Shown here piece by piece: positions 44,263-55,200 of a DNA stretch of 64,000 bases. The translations under genes and the position numbers were made by a program. The notes below the pieces were generated by a model, which did not search any database, was not told the origin of the DNA, and worked only from the letters and a program-made list of their open reading frames with translations. The stretch comes from Symsagittifera roscoffensis. Lineage: Eukaryota; Xenacoelomorpha; Acoela; Convolutidae. Numbering within the stretch: position 1 is the first letter of the stretch; each line of letters opens with the position of its first letter. The DNA lies in the NCBI RefSeq assembly GCF_963678635.1, contig NC_087067.1:1-64000 (forward strand), written 5' to 3'.

Positions 44263-47200
44263 TGAAACTATGCAACAACAACAGAAAAGACTGTGAATTT
44301 TAAGCCTTGAAAAAATCTTGATAATTCAGAGAACGCTTGTAGTTTTTAATTCATTTCGTTAAAGTTTTTGTGCTATTTATATCAATATATGTGTATGAAA
44401 ATTCAGGAAAATTTAAGAAACTTTAACAACATTTTGAAATGATCTAACACAACCTAGAATTTGCTCCTGTACTTTTCCGTGCTCTGTTTTACCCCCAGCG
44501 TTACTGGGGGGAAACTACTGCTATACAATTACTACCGCAATTGGTAAAAGGATTTGATCATTTAACGCTAAAATGTTGTTCCATTCTGTAAAAATCTACT
44601 AAATCGATTGTAACTGACAAAAAAGTGCATAAAATACTACCATTGTTAATGTAAAACTAATCGGAACCTTTTGTTTTGTCGAAACCTGAAATTCTGCAAA
44701 AAAAACCGACAAAAATTCAAGAACTATACATTAACCTTGACATCTTCTCATTTGCTTGTGATCCCATGGTAGGGGATTTGGTTAGAAATTATAAATTTCA
44801 AAACTGAAAAGTTGTTGAAAACAACTTTTTGGTTTGTAAAAAGCAGCAAACATTTTTAAATTGCTAACTTCGATCAATTTTTTTAAACTAATTTGACGGT
44901 TGTTAAAGAATTATTTTGTTGATTAAAAATTTTTTTAACAGAGAAGCCTTTATCTTTTTCTCTCGCGATTCGCATAATTCAGGTTAAACTTTTTAGAAAC
45001 CAAAATAAAAAAGTAATTGGTTGATGAACAATTTAGCTTAGAACTTTTCGTGTTCTGTGGTAATCTTTCACCTAAGTTGAAGTTAACTTCATGAAATTAA
45101 ATTCATTAGGAGATAATTCGTTACTCTAAGATTATTTACACATCCAACAACCGTTTTTGTAATTAGCTGTTGTTGAATTTTTTTTTCTGATATCAAAAAT
45201 ATTTCGATTAAGTTTTTTTTTGTACTTTTTGCAGGAACGCTCAAAACAACTGCCAGGTCTAAATGTTAACCCGCATTCGAGTTCCATGAATTAAAATCGA
45301 TTACAAATGAGTTTCATTGTCGGTGTCCACAAAAAGGAAAACAAATCGGTTAAAATCAATTATAATTGGTTATAAAGTTACTATTTCTTGGAGGCAACAA
45401 AATCCTTTTTTATCCATTATAATGTTTTTTTTTTCATTTTTGTGGACGCTGGCAATGAAACTAAATTACAATAAAATTTTTCCACTTTTCTGAAATGCGA
45501 TTTTCAACGCACATAGAGTCTTTTCTACGTTTTAAGCTAAAGTTGGTTACGTTGGTTACTTGCTGCTCAAGTGGGGGAGGGGGTAATTTGGGGTTCGGGT
45601 TCAGGAGGGGAGCAGAGGGGCAAACATTTAGGGGATTGAAAAGGAGCAAAGGGGCTAACATTAGAGTGGGAATAGCTTAATTTAATCTTTTTGCCATTCG
45701 AGTTTAGGTTTAAAAATGATTAGGCAGTACACTCGATTTGCAAAGTTTCCGCACAAATCACTTGATAAATGCAGATACTTTTGCAAAATGTTGGGAAAAA
45801 ATCCATTTCATTAAGATTTCCTACTTATTATAAAATCCAGTTCAAAGGATTCCAAATTAATTATAACCCATTTTGTTTTAGCGAAAAAAATGGATTTAAA
45901 TCCATTTTTAGTACAGCTTTGTCTGAGCGTAAAATGGGAATCGATTATGTTTACCACACTTTAGAATACGAAAATCCACATTAAGATCGGTTTTTTTCAC
46001 TTTTCTTAAATGCGGGAAGCTTTTTTGTCTGCTTATTTTCATCTCTTTTTTAAGCTTTTTAATTGGACAAAATGAATGTTATCTCGTATTTGCTGAATGA
46101 CTCCAGTTGAATAGTTGGACTTCGACACGTTTCAAAGTCTTTATCTGGATTTAGTGCACAAATTTTTGCGAAAAAGCGCAGACACATCCTCATTCACACG
46201 CATAAATACTCACAAACACGAAGCTGTGCATGATATAAAATTACAAACGGGCCTGACAATGATGGACAAAGCAAAAGCAGATATGGGTCCCCAAACTCAA
46301 TTTAGAAATGAATTATAAGGTTACTCAAAATTACTCACCCAAAGAGATTCCTAATTATATTGCTGTTTGTTACATATATTGGATATCGAAATAAAAAAAA
46401 ATCCGCAGGAAAACAAATTTGCCCTATTTCTGGTGGAATTTATTACAATTGAAAAATAAACAAGGATCTTGTTAGTTATTTCCTTTTTTCCAATAGCAAA
46501 AGAAACAATTCGTCAAAATTGCACTTGCCTTTTCTTATAATTAGCCAATTAAGTTGCTTTGAAGTTTTAAAATACTTACTTCTGGGCCCTGGTCGAGAAA
46601 CTTACTTTAAGTTTTGACCGTTTTGGACAATACTTTGTTTTTTTTTACTGTCTCAACCATTGTTAGTATGAGTTGTGCTCGGTTTTGGTCGAGCCAGGAA
46701 AGATATGTTTGGTAATCAGCAAGTTTTTGAGTGCTGGAAGTAGGGAAGATTTTTTGGGAATAAATCGAGCAAAAAACTTGTGCGCAACCTTGCAAAAGTT
46801 CTCGAGCATCAGTGAGGTGTTAGAACGGGTATTTCGTGAGCCATAACTCAACCAAAACAGTCGAACGATGTCCTCATTTGATTTTTGTTTTGCTTTCTAT
46901 TTAAAAAAATTTGCTCAAATATCTGTTGATTTAAAAATGTCTGTTTCCTTTTAAAATCTTTTTTTTTTGAATTTCTTGCAATTTATGATTAATCTTAAAT
47001 GTTCCACTTTTCCCGAAGAGATAAGGGATCTGAGTCGTTTTGTAATTTCGGGGCTAGTTAAATTGATGAAAACTGTTTGACCACCAACATGAGTTAAGCA
47101 ACCGGTCTCTTCGACGCAATTGTTTAGACAAGCTTGAGCTGTTGGTTCTGTCTATTGAAAATGTTCATTACAACACTCAGGCTAAAACAATTAATTACAA

Positions 47201-48415
47201 AAAATCCTATAAAACGACAAAATTCGGTCTCGTTACGCTGATAATTGTTCACGATATCCACTTTCGCTAACTTGTCGTGCCAATCGTTTTTCAGCCAATC
47301 ATAAATTTCATGCTTTCAATCAAGTCACAGTGGTTCCTGGAGTCATGATAAAGTAAACACATACTGCAAGCTAGATATTTTTCAAATTATTAGCCTTCAT
47401 TTCGAAGCAAAATTTAAGTGCTTGCCTTAAAAATTGTGACGGAAAATTTTTGAAGCGTCGAATTAAATCCAAAACCAGTTTAGGGAGGTAGTTTACGATC
47501 TGTATTTCTTTTGCTTTAATAGTTTTCTCCAACTAACTGGAAAAAATAAAATAAGTAGACTCTTGTTAATAATACTTTTAATCTCTTTTATTTTAGCCAA
47601 AAAGTTTTTCTCTTGTAAGGTAATACTTTCGAAAGAAGCATAAATGTTTTCCTAAATTTTTACATAGGGCCCTCGAGATACTTCATTCGTACCAGTCTGA
47701 ATGCTTCGTAATAAATAGCTCGCATTATTGACATCATTCAACTGGTTGTACAATAAAGGTTATAAAGCAACCATAATTTTTTGCTTAAAAATCATAGTTC
47801 AGTTTAATAAATCTATGAGCAAAGAAACTACAGGAAGTCAGAGAAAAGCAATAGAATCGAAATGTCGATTAGGGTAATTATATTTCACAGATGTATATAT
47901 GCTATTTGAATTCCTTAAGATAAAACCTGGATTCTTTTTAATCAATTTTTTACATTTTAACACCGCTCCTAGCGGGTGACTTTCAAAATTTTGATTAAAA
48001 AAAGATAACAGGTTTCATACAGCATTCATAGATAATTGCGGTTAACTGTCATATAAACTAGTTACTGAAGTTTTCAGTATTTTGATAGTATGTCTCTACA
48101 TTTTCTATCGACATCCTGGAGTTAAAGTCAAGCTAGCAATTGAAAATGCTGTATTGCTACGCACTGTTATTGTTTTTCAAATAGATCTCTTCTTTGGGTA
48201 AAAATCGTGCTATGTCTGCAGCAAACCCAAATGCTGTGACTTTTTTCTTTAATTACCAAACATATATTTATTCCAAATGCTAACAGGACACAGCTTACGG
48301 CACTGGTGATTGCTTTTAATTTGTTACAACTTCAAAGAAACAATAGGCGAAAGCTTACTGCTGTCACTAATTTAGCTGCGCTGGCAAAACTGGGTAGTGA
48401 TTTTTTAACCACCTA

Positions 48416-48615
48416 NNNNNNNNNNNNNNNNNNNNNNNNNNNNNNNNNNNNNNNNNNNNNNNNNNNNNNNNNNNNNNNNNNNNNNNNNNNNNNNNNNNNN
48501 NNNNNNNNNNNNNNNNNNNNNNNNNNNNNNNNNNNNNNNNNNNNNNNNNNNNNNNNNNNNNNNNNNNNNNNNNNNNNNNNNNNNNNNNNNNNNNNNNNNN
48601 NNNNNNNNNNNNNNN
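48416..48615. other. Assembly gap, 200 N
   Basis: Exactly 200 N, probably a placeholder size. The bases flanking it match R3 at about 34,394 and 35,239, so roughly 845 bases are expected here. The first bases after the gap differ from all R copies in several small indels, suggesting poorer consensus. Confidence 0.95.
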
Positions 48616-48785
48616 TGCACGCTGTTTCCACGATGCGGCCGGTTTTTATACCAGTTTTACCAGGAGGGTCCCACTTACTGTTGCATGTTGCCCTAGAGCT
48701 GTAACAACAGCCTATTGGGACATTTGAGTGGCATAGTGTTGCTGCCTTTTCTTTAAGTTGAAAAAACCAGAAGTTTATCATTTAC

Positions 48786-49582
48786 AATGTAGAAGGCTTT
48801 CGTTACAAGAAAAACGCCTTTGTGTTTAAGTAGTTAGCAATAAAAACTACAGACTTTAGCGGCCGACTCATTTTTCTACCTCCAGTGAATTTCAATATGC
48901 TTCCCAAGCTCGAACAAAAAGTTTACAACTGGTTAACAAATCATTTACACGGTCTCAATCGTGAAAACGGTGGTTACCTTTACATAAACTTGAATCAAAT
49001 ACTTCAAAGTTTTGTGTTGAGAATTCCTAGTGCCGTTTTTTACGCTAAAGGAAAAAAATACAGAATTTATGGCCGAGTACTAGGACCGAAAAGTTGAAAA
49101 CGTAGATGATTTGGGCTGTCCTCGGGTTGAAAACTTATAATTTAAAAATTATCCAAGTTGCAATAGACATATACCTCATTACAACTCCAGGAATCCTTGT
49201 GCCCTGAACAAAAGCAAGGTTTTTTATGATTGGTTGAAAAAAGAACAACAGCGAGATATCAGCGAAAGTGGACACATACCTATCACCAAATTCAATGCTT
49301 TGTGCTTGGATGACTCCAAAGGGTGATTTTAAAATTTCATTATCAAGAAGAGAGCGTATTGATTGCAGTGGCTGAATGCTTCAGAGGAAGGAGCGAATAT
49401 TTTTTTCCGAAAAAAAGTTATCTGCTTTAAAGAGATTTTTTGCAGTTATTGATCAATTTGTATACTTCCAGAACTTCAAATTTATCAGAAATGTTAGCCA
49501 ACAAGCGAGGAGTATATCTTCCCGAACTAGTCTTAGTACCCAAACAGCAGTGAACTGTCAGATGAGATTGAGACAATTGTGA
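48786..49582 (+). pseudogene. RNase-H/exonuclease-like element gene, copy D
   Basis: The 5' end is eroded: the MLSERL start seen in R copies is missing through a small deletion near 48,785. It retains EGFRYKKNAFVF, the shared TAG (48,831-48,833), YNWLTNHLHGLNRENGGY and the later shifted segments, ending with the Ser/Arg-rich tail at 49,582. Downstream at about 49,795-49,880 an acidic open stretch (EAVDEPDATIVTEFAENETN) follows a TTTCTCAAATTTCAG acceptor-like site and may be another exon of the element. Confidence 0.45.
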
Positions 49583-50059
49583 AAGAGGATGCTGTGAAAG
49601 AAAAGTACTACAAAAAAATTACAAATAACCCAGCAAACTATGTTCTATAAATGCATGATTTAAATGATAGAGACTTCACACGTTATGAAAATGTGTAATT
49701 CTCACAATACTGATTTGATTTTTTTACAAGCTTCTTTTACAGTGAGAAAAAGTCTAACACAGTTTGTAGAATAAATAGTTTCTCAAATTTCAGAAGCCAG
49801 AGAGGCAGTAGATGAACCTGACGCAACAATAGTAACGGAGTTTGCTGAAAACGAGACAAACAGAGAAAGAAAATTATGATAGTTTTGTAACAATGTAACT
49901 TTGCCAAGGTCTGAAGTAGTTTTTATTGCGCAAATAATAGTAATTCTAATTTAACTAACTTCTGCCTTCTCAAACCTTCTTTCACAAAAATAAGTTGCGA
50001 AGAAACTTCAGTTTAATTCTCAATTTTACCAGGTTTGTCTTGTTACGTACTACCAAACC

Positions 50060-50721
50060 CAAGGAAATGAATAAAGTGATTGATGCTTCGACAAGAATTT
50101 TCATGGCGGTAGTGGGACCTCAGGATCCGGGAAAACTAAGTTGATTGAAAATTTTGATGGGAAATACTTTTTGCGGTAAATTTGGAACCGTTCAATATCT
50201 ATACAAAGAGATGCAACCTGCATTCTCAGAAAAAGTAATTTTTCGCGAAGTGAATGTGAAATTCATGAAGTTCTGTGAGAAATTTAGAAAACGTTCCTCT
50301 AGCTTTCGATGATTCATGTGAAGACATCTATAATGACACGGAATTTGTTAGGTTAGCAACAGCGGCTAGACAGAGAGGGATAAATATAATATGTGTTAAG
50401 CAGAACTAGTTTCAACAAAGCCGATTGCCGCTTACGATTGATTTGAACACTTCACACATCATTCTGTTCAAACCGCCTCGTGACGTTCAGCAACTAGATC
50501 CTTTAGGAAGACAATTGAATGTATCAAAATTTTTGAGAAGCTGTTACGGATCAGCTACCAGAGACTCTTTTGGACATCTTCTTATCAACTTGGACCCTCG
50601 TACATCAGATTGTTTGAGATATTGTTCAAATATTACACGGCCTGGGCCAACAGTTTCTTACTTACCCTTATCTAAAGCAGAAACTACTCCAATCACAAAA
50701 GAGAAAGACTTGACAAAATGA
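50060..50721 (+). pseudogene. Polinton packaging ATPase, copy D
   Basis: Same domains as copy C: Walker A SGTSGSGKTK (about 50,108-50,140), a middle fragment with TVQYLYKEMQPAFSEK, Walker B LAFDDSCEDIYND (about 50,303-50,338), and an open C-terminal half (50,425-50,721) with ILFKPPRDVQQLD and HLLINLDPRTSD. A 2-base insertion before Walker A, other frameshifts, and a TAG replacing the Leu codon of KQNLF (about 50,407) break it. Confidence 0.8.
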
Positions 50722-50741
50722 GATAGAAAAACTTATATATT

Positions 50742-50909
50742 CTGTGGCATATGGTACAACTGACACCTGACCAGCTAAAACGATTAATTAGAAAAACATC
50801 AAATCCTGAGGTCATAACACTTATTTGTGAATGTTTGCTCAATGTAGTCAATGGAAACGTAAACGTTAAAATCGCAATTATTGAACGATTGGAGACAGCA
50901 TACAAATAA
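50742..50909 (+). CDS. Small conserved Polinton-associated protein, copy D
   Basis: The equivalent of 37,371-37,538, same length and stop, reading LWHMVQLTPDQLKRLIRKT and LICECLLNVVNGNV. Differences from copy C are few. Start codon not evident. Function unknown. Confidence 0.45.
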   Translation: MWHMVQLTPDQLKRLIRKTSNPEVITLICECLLNVVNGNVNVKIAIIERLETAYK

Positions 50910-51033
50910 TTAATCACTCCAAAAACCAGTGTTGTCAAAAAATGTGCGTTAAATTGGTTAATTAGAGTAAAGAAGGCTTCCATTTAGTTCGACAAATACT
51001 TTATTTTTGTTACAAGTACCTCACAACTTAATT

Positions 51034-51490
51034 ATGGCTGCTGAAGAATTCATTCTAACTCCGAAACACTTGTATGTTGAAAAGCAGCCACATGCTGCAC
51101 GGGTTCTTCATGATATTAATATTCAACATAAAAATGCTCAATTATCCTATCTTAGTTGGCTTAGATTCCAATTACCTCCTCAAGCTAGTAAGACTACTGC
51201 AACGTAGGAAACATTTACGAAAAATGTTGAGCCCCAACAAGAAGAGCTTGAGCTGTTAACGGACCTACCGGATGTACCGGATAAAGAAGTACCGGTCGAA
51301 TGCGATAAAGATGAAATATTAGAAAAAAACACGACGGACAGACCGAAAGCATTTTAAGACAGTTACAAAAAACTATTACAAGACAAAAAATTTGTTAGAG
51401 CAAAAACTATACTTGAAATCATTGAAAATTCAGAAAGAGTAACCATCAACCGTAACAATGAAGTTATATATGTAGATAAAGTACCATATG
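51034..51490 (+). pseudogene. Conserved Polinton protein upstream of integrase, copy D
   Basis: ATG 51,034 is chosen by alignment with copy C (MAAEEFILTPKHLYVEK). A TAG at 51,205-51,207 replaces a Ser-type codon seen in copy C. The acidic linker has an added VPD/LPD mini-repeat. The C-terminal domain is cut off after EVIYVDKVP, with a short ATATGTAGATAA duplication at 51,472-51,497. A Lys/Arg-rich then Ser/Asp-rich low-complexity tract (51,500-51,710) follows before the integrase. Confidence 0.45.
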
Positions 51491-51709
51491 TAGATAAGTG
51501 CAAAACTTAAGAGAAGAAAGAAACACAAACGAAAAAGTCTCAGCGGTAATAGAAAAACCCGAAATCAAAAACGTGGAAAAGAGTCGGAAGAAGGCTCTGA
51601 CTCGTACGAAACGTCCCATAACGATTCAGATTCTCCAACGTCAGAAAAGACGAAAAGGAAAACGAAGAAACAATGCGAAAATTAAAAGATTGAAGAAAAA
51701 TAGTTTAAA

Positions 51710-52611
51710 CTAATTACAGTGACAAAAGTTTTGCGTTATTTAGTTGTGTGAACAACTTGATAATCCCAACCAATTTGTCGCGACAGAAAATTAAACATTT
51801 CTCTTACACTGATCCTGCTTACACGAAATATCGAACTGTCAACCGAAAAACGCCGCGACTCAATGGCATAGTTTACGATATCGACGAAATCTGGTCATTA
51901 GATCTGGCGTTTGTTGATAAACTTGCCAAGTACAACCATGATTTTAAGTATCTGCTTGTTGAAGTTAACTGAATTTCCCGCTATCTTAGAGTGCATTCCT
52001 TGAAATCAAAGTATGCTACTACAACAGCAGAAGCGTTCAAACTTTTGATAACGACAAAACAACCAAAAAAAGTATGGATGGACAAGGGCACAGAGTTTAA
52101 AGGGTCCTTCGAAGCATTATGTGAAAAAAAAGGCATAAAAACATTTACCACAGAGAGCGAGAAAAGGTCCGCATTCGCTGCGAGAAAAATCCATTCCTTG
52201 AAAACTCTTATTTCAAAATACTTCGAGGGTGAATGGACAAACTCATATGTTGGCAAATTGCAAGACTTTGTCAATTCAATTAATTCGAGAACAAATCGTG
52301 TCACACCTTGCACCAAATAAAGTAACTAACAAGATTTTCCTCGCCTGATTTCATTAAGAGCAGAACAGTCATTAAAATTAGTTCGACGTCCCAAGCTTTA
52401 TGTTGGTGATTATGTTAGACTCGCCGAAGTAGACATACATTTTCGCAGTGGTTACAAACAATCGTTCACCGATGAAGTGTTTGAAGTTTTTGATATACCA
52501 ACACGAAATCCTCCAACATACAATTTGATTGATACTAACAAAGAACCGATTGAGGGAAAATTTTACCAGTCTGAACTAATTCGCGTTCTGGAGAAAGACA
52601 ATCATGACTGA
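51710..52611 (+). pseudogene. Polinton DDE integrase, copy D
   Basis: Open from about 51,718 through the first Asp region (DIDEIWSLDLAFVDKL). In-frame TGA 51,970-51,972 is followed immediately in frame by RYLRVHSLKSKYATT and WMDKGTEFKGSFEALCEKK (second Asp). The catalytic Glu position is Ala in AFAARKIHSL (codon 52,180-52,182). A TAA at 52,318-52,320 and indels separate it from the C-terminal SH3/chromo-like part (RRPKLYVGDYVRLAEV, then DEVFEVFDIPTRNPP). This ends at the TGA overlapping ATG 52,604 of the next gene. The N-terminal zinc-binding part usual in the family is not clear. Confidence 0.8.
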
Positions 52612-53489
52612 GGGCATTTCCAGCAGCCTTTTCACCCATAATGTTCCCCCTTCCTTCACAATTACCCTGGTTTCATCTGCATCATTCAACTTTCTTAAAG
52701 ATAACACTCCGGCCAACTTTCAAAATCTCTTGAGTGAAGAAATAAATTTGCAAGGTGAATGGAGAGTAGCAGTTACAGAAATTACCTTTCCTACTCAGAT
52801 AAACACCGTAACTGACAACAACATTGTGTACTACAAAAAAGATCGGATTATAGCAACCATGAAAGTTGAAAAAGACAATTTCTCCAGACGTTACCTTGGA
52901 GAAACAGCAAAAATAACAAAAGGAGAATATACGAGCATTGAACAAATACTGGGCCAGATTCGTATTTTAGAGAAATTAGAGAAATTAGAGAAATTAGAGA
53001 AATTGGATTACGTAATAGATCCAATAACCAAACATGTTTCTTTATGGCTGCATTATTGGGAAAGTATAACTTTTTCAAGCCTGAAAATTGCTAGTCTACT
53101 GGATTCAAAGGCGTCAGAGATGTAACTGGTTAACATATAGGTTACAAACGAGGAAGCTCGAAACATAGCACATTCTCTACCCAAGATATTATTGCTGACT
53201 ATCCCGTTGATATACGCACTGGTACTCAGCTTATGTTTATTTATCTGGACATAATCATTATCAAATGCTCGGAGACACAAAAGCACTCCTTTTACGAATC
53301 GCTGATACAAACCGTCGAGTGAAAAACGGTTACGCATGAATGATTGAACCGAATCATCGTAATGTGTTTAGTAACTTGGATTTCAAGAAACTTTTGGTCA
53401 ACAATATTTCTAATATTTCTGTGAACTTGCGCACAAAAATTGGAGGACTTGTTCCTTTCGCTGGAGGGCGAAAAATTGTTCTGATTTGA
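52604..53489 (+). pseudogene. Minor-capsid-like (penton candidate) protein, copy D
   Basis: ATG 52,604 overlaps the integrase end. The first 173 codons are open (FTITLVSSASFNFLKDNTP, NLQGEWRVAVTEI, then ITFSSLKIASLLDSKA). An LEK tripeptide repeat (52,969-53,004) is expanded to four units against one in copy C. Frameshifts near 53,115 and 53,250 and stops at about 53,137 and 53,335 interrupt the rest, which is still recognisable (DIRTGTQLMFIYLDII, ALLLRIADTNRR, NISVNLRTKIGGLVPFAGG) to about 53,489. Equating this family with the penton-like single-jelly-roll protein is tentative. Confidence 0.6.
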
Positions 53490-53619
53490 AATTTGAAAAG
53501 TTTAGCAATTGATCAAATTGGATTCATATTACCACAACCAAGCAAACCTACCACATTTCTCAGGGCACTATAGACAATGAGGCAGTGGCTTCGGTGCATT
53601 AGCCTTGTGAATAGGAAGA

Positions 53620-53905
53620 ATGGCACTTCAACTGCCTCAAAAATTTGTGATAACTGCGGCTAAAAAAATCGGAAAAGAACTTCTTCTTCAGGCAGCTCCA
53701 GAACTGATAGCAGTTGCAACAAAAAAAAAGTCCCAAGCAGGCACTCAAAAGCACCGTTCAAAAAAAAACAATCAAAAATTAAGTAGGAGGAGGAAGTACA
53801 TCTCGGAAAAGTCATCCGAAAATAACGACGGCGGTGAAACGAAAAACGCGAGGCGTCATTCCGAGAAAACTAACTGCAAAGTCGCTCTGATTTCTTTACA
53901 AGGGT
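53620..53905 (+). pseudogene. Polinton basic virion-like protein, copy D
   Basis: ATG 53,620 starts MALQLPQKFVITAAKKIGKE, then LLQAAPELIAVATKKK, aligning with the first bases of the window. A frame change near 53,785, among A-runs, leads to GGGSTSRK and a Lys/Arg-rich tail ending around 53,889. This fits a small DNA-binding virion protein. It lies between the minor- and major-capsid-like genes as in region 1. Confidence 0.5.
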
Positions 53906-53914
53906 GAAAAAAAA

Positions 53915-54910
53915 ATTCTAATTTAACCCCGAGTGAAGCAACTCACAACTCCTTGGACTACTTTGAAAAACCGCCTTTACCTGTCGTTTTTGAAATTGCA
54001 TTCACCCAAAAAAAGCACCTTCCTACTCTCCTGATGGTCCTATGCTCGAAAATGAAAAACTCGGCGACAAAAATGGTTTCATCGATCTTCAACGTACTCG
54101 TTTGGAAATAGTAGCCTGAATTGTTCGAAACAATGGAACCGTGCCTGGAATGCATGCTACAGAGGGGCAAACAGATATATGCCATGTTTTGTTAACAATC
54201 CTTTATCTTTATTTTTTTCTGAGTGTACACTGTCTCTGAATGGTGACAAAATATCAACTATCAACGCTAATTTTGCCTATAAAAGCTTTATTGAGACCGA
54301 GTTTGCATACGTTAATGATGCCAAGTAAACGTGGTTGGCTTGTCAAGGTTATTATTATGAAGAAAACCCATCAGCTATTGACGGTGCTGGAAGGGGAGCT
54401 GATGATGTTACGGATCGTAAAGTTCTCGTTGCGGCCTCGAATGAGCTGAATTTATTTGGTAAAAATACTTGCAAATTTTTGTCGTGTGACAAGCATCTAC
54501 TTACCGGTGTGACAATTAGATTGAATCTTAGACGTTCTACTAATGATTTTGTTTTCAAATCTGAAGATGCAGCTAAGAACTACAAGGTTCAAATAATCGA
54601 AGCTAATCTCTATGTCAGAAAGGTGACTGTGACTGACTATGTTCTCTCATCAATAGAAAAAATTTGTTGAAGAACCCGGCAATTTACAATTACATCGAAA
54701 TAGTACCAAAAACGTTTCTCGCAACTGCAGGGGTACAAAGCTGGCGACAAAAGGATGTTTTTGCAAAAGAACCTGTTCGAAGAATGATAGTAGCAATGAG
54801 TATAAATGAAGCATATTTGGGTACTAATAGGCAAACCCTTTTCTTTACCAGAAACTTGGGTTGAATGAGATCATTGTGTACAGAAACGGTCTACTCATTG
54901 CCGGAATGAA
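53915..54910 (+). pseudogene. Polinton major capsid (hexon-like) protein, copy D, decayed and truncated
   Basis: Aligns with 239-1250 of the region-1 element: EATHNSLDYFEKPPL, DLQRTRLEI, then an open 111-codon stretch (54,335-54,670) with YYYEENPSAIDGAG and TIRLNLRRSTNDFVF. The ATG is not preserved. Breaks include a shift near 54,015, stops near 54,118 and 54,326, a shift near 54,660 and another near 54,840. The gene ends abruptly after NGLLIAGM at about 54,910, where sequence related to block X begins, so about 100 C-terminal codons are missing. It differs from the region-1 gene at many silent and replacement sites, unlike the near-identical C/D genes. Confidence 0.7.
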
Positions 54911-55200
54911 TTTTTCGTTTTTTATTGCGATCTCATATAGACCTGAGAAAATTTGAAATTGACGGATCTAATTAACGTCTCAAGCTTGCCTATAAAGATC
55001 GCGTCAAAAAGAGCGGTCGATTGACTCTTGTTTGTTATCATACTTTTTTCCTCAATTTATCTAGCCCCGAAAACTACCTAGCGACTCAGATCCCTTAACT
55101 CTTCGGGAGAAGTGAAACATTTACAATTGATTATAATTTGCAGAGGTTTTCGAAAAAAAGTTAAATTTCGAAAACTTGTCTCGAACAGACATTGGAGCGA
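54911..55200. repeat. Diverged X fragment followed by an inverted R fragment
   Basis: 54,911-54,985 resembles 41,504-41,580 (TTTTTCGTT-TTTATTGCGATCTC) in direct orientation. About 55,051-55,175 resembles the complement of roughly 26,220-26,345 in R2 (CTAGCCCCGAAAA, then CGACTCAGATCCCTTA, then CTTCGGGA-AAGTG). Identity is clearly lower than between R copies, so these are older fragments of the same families. Confidence 0.6.

Larger units (their letters stand above)
43238..49389. repeat. Unit R, copy in region 3 (single, with assembly gap)
   Basis: Collinear with R3, including the segment of about 620 bases absent from R1/R2. It has an extra insertion of about 75 bases near 45,329-45,403 and a local minisatellite at 44,197-44,262. 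It runs directly into Polinton copy D with no second R copy. From about 45,900 to 48,300 only AT-rich sequence is seen. Confidence 0.85.

Noticed and set aside
48306-48781. Open frames spanning the assembly gap on both strands
   Set aside because: They are open only because N codons cannot be stops.
51970-51972. Shared TGA of the integrase as a selenocysteine codon
   Set aside because: No conserved Cys function at this site in the family and no visible SECIS-type structure. Shared ancestry of a nonsense mutation is enough.
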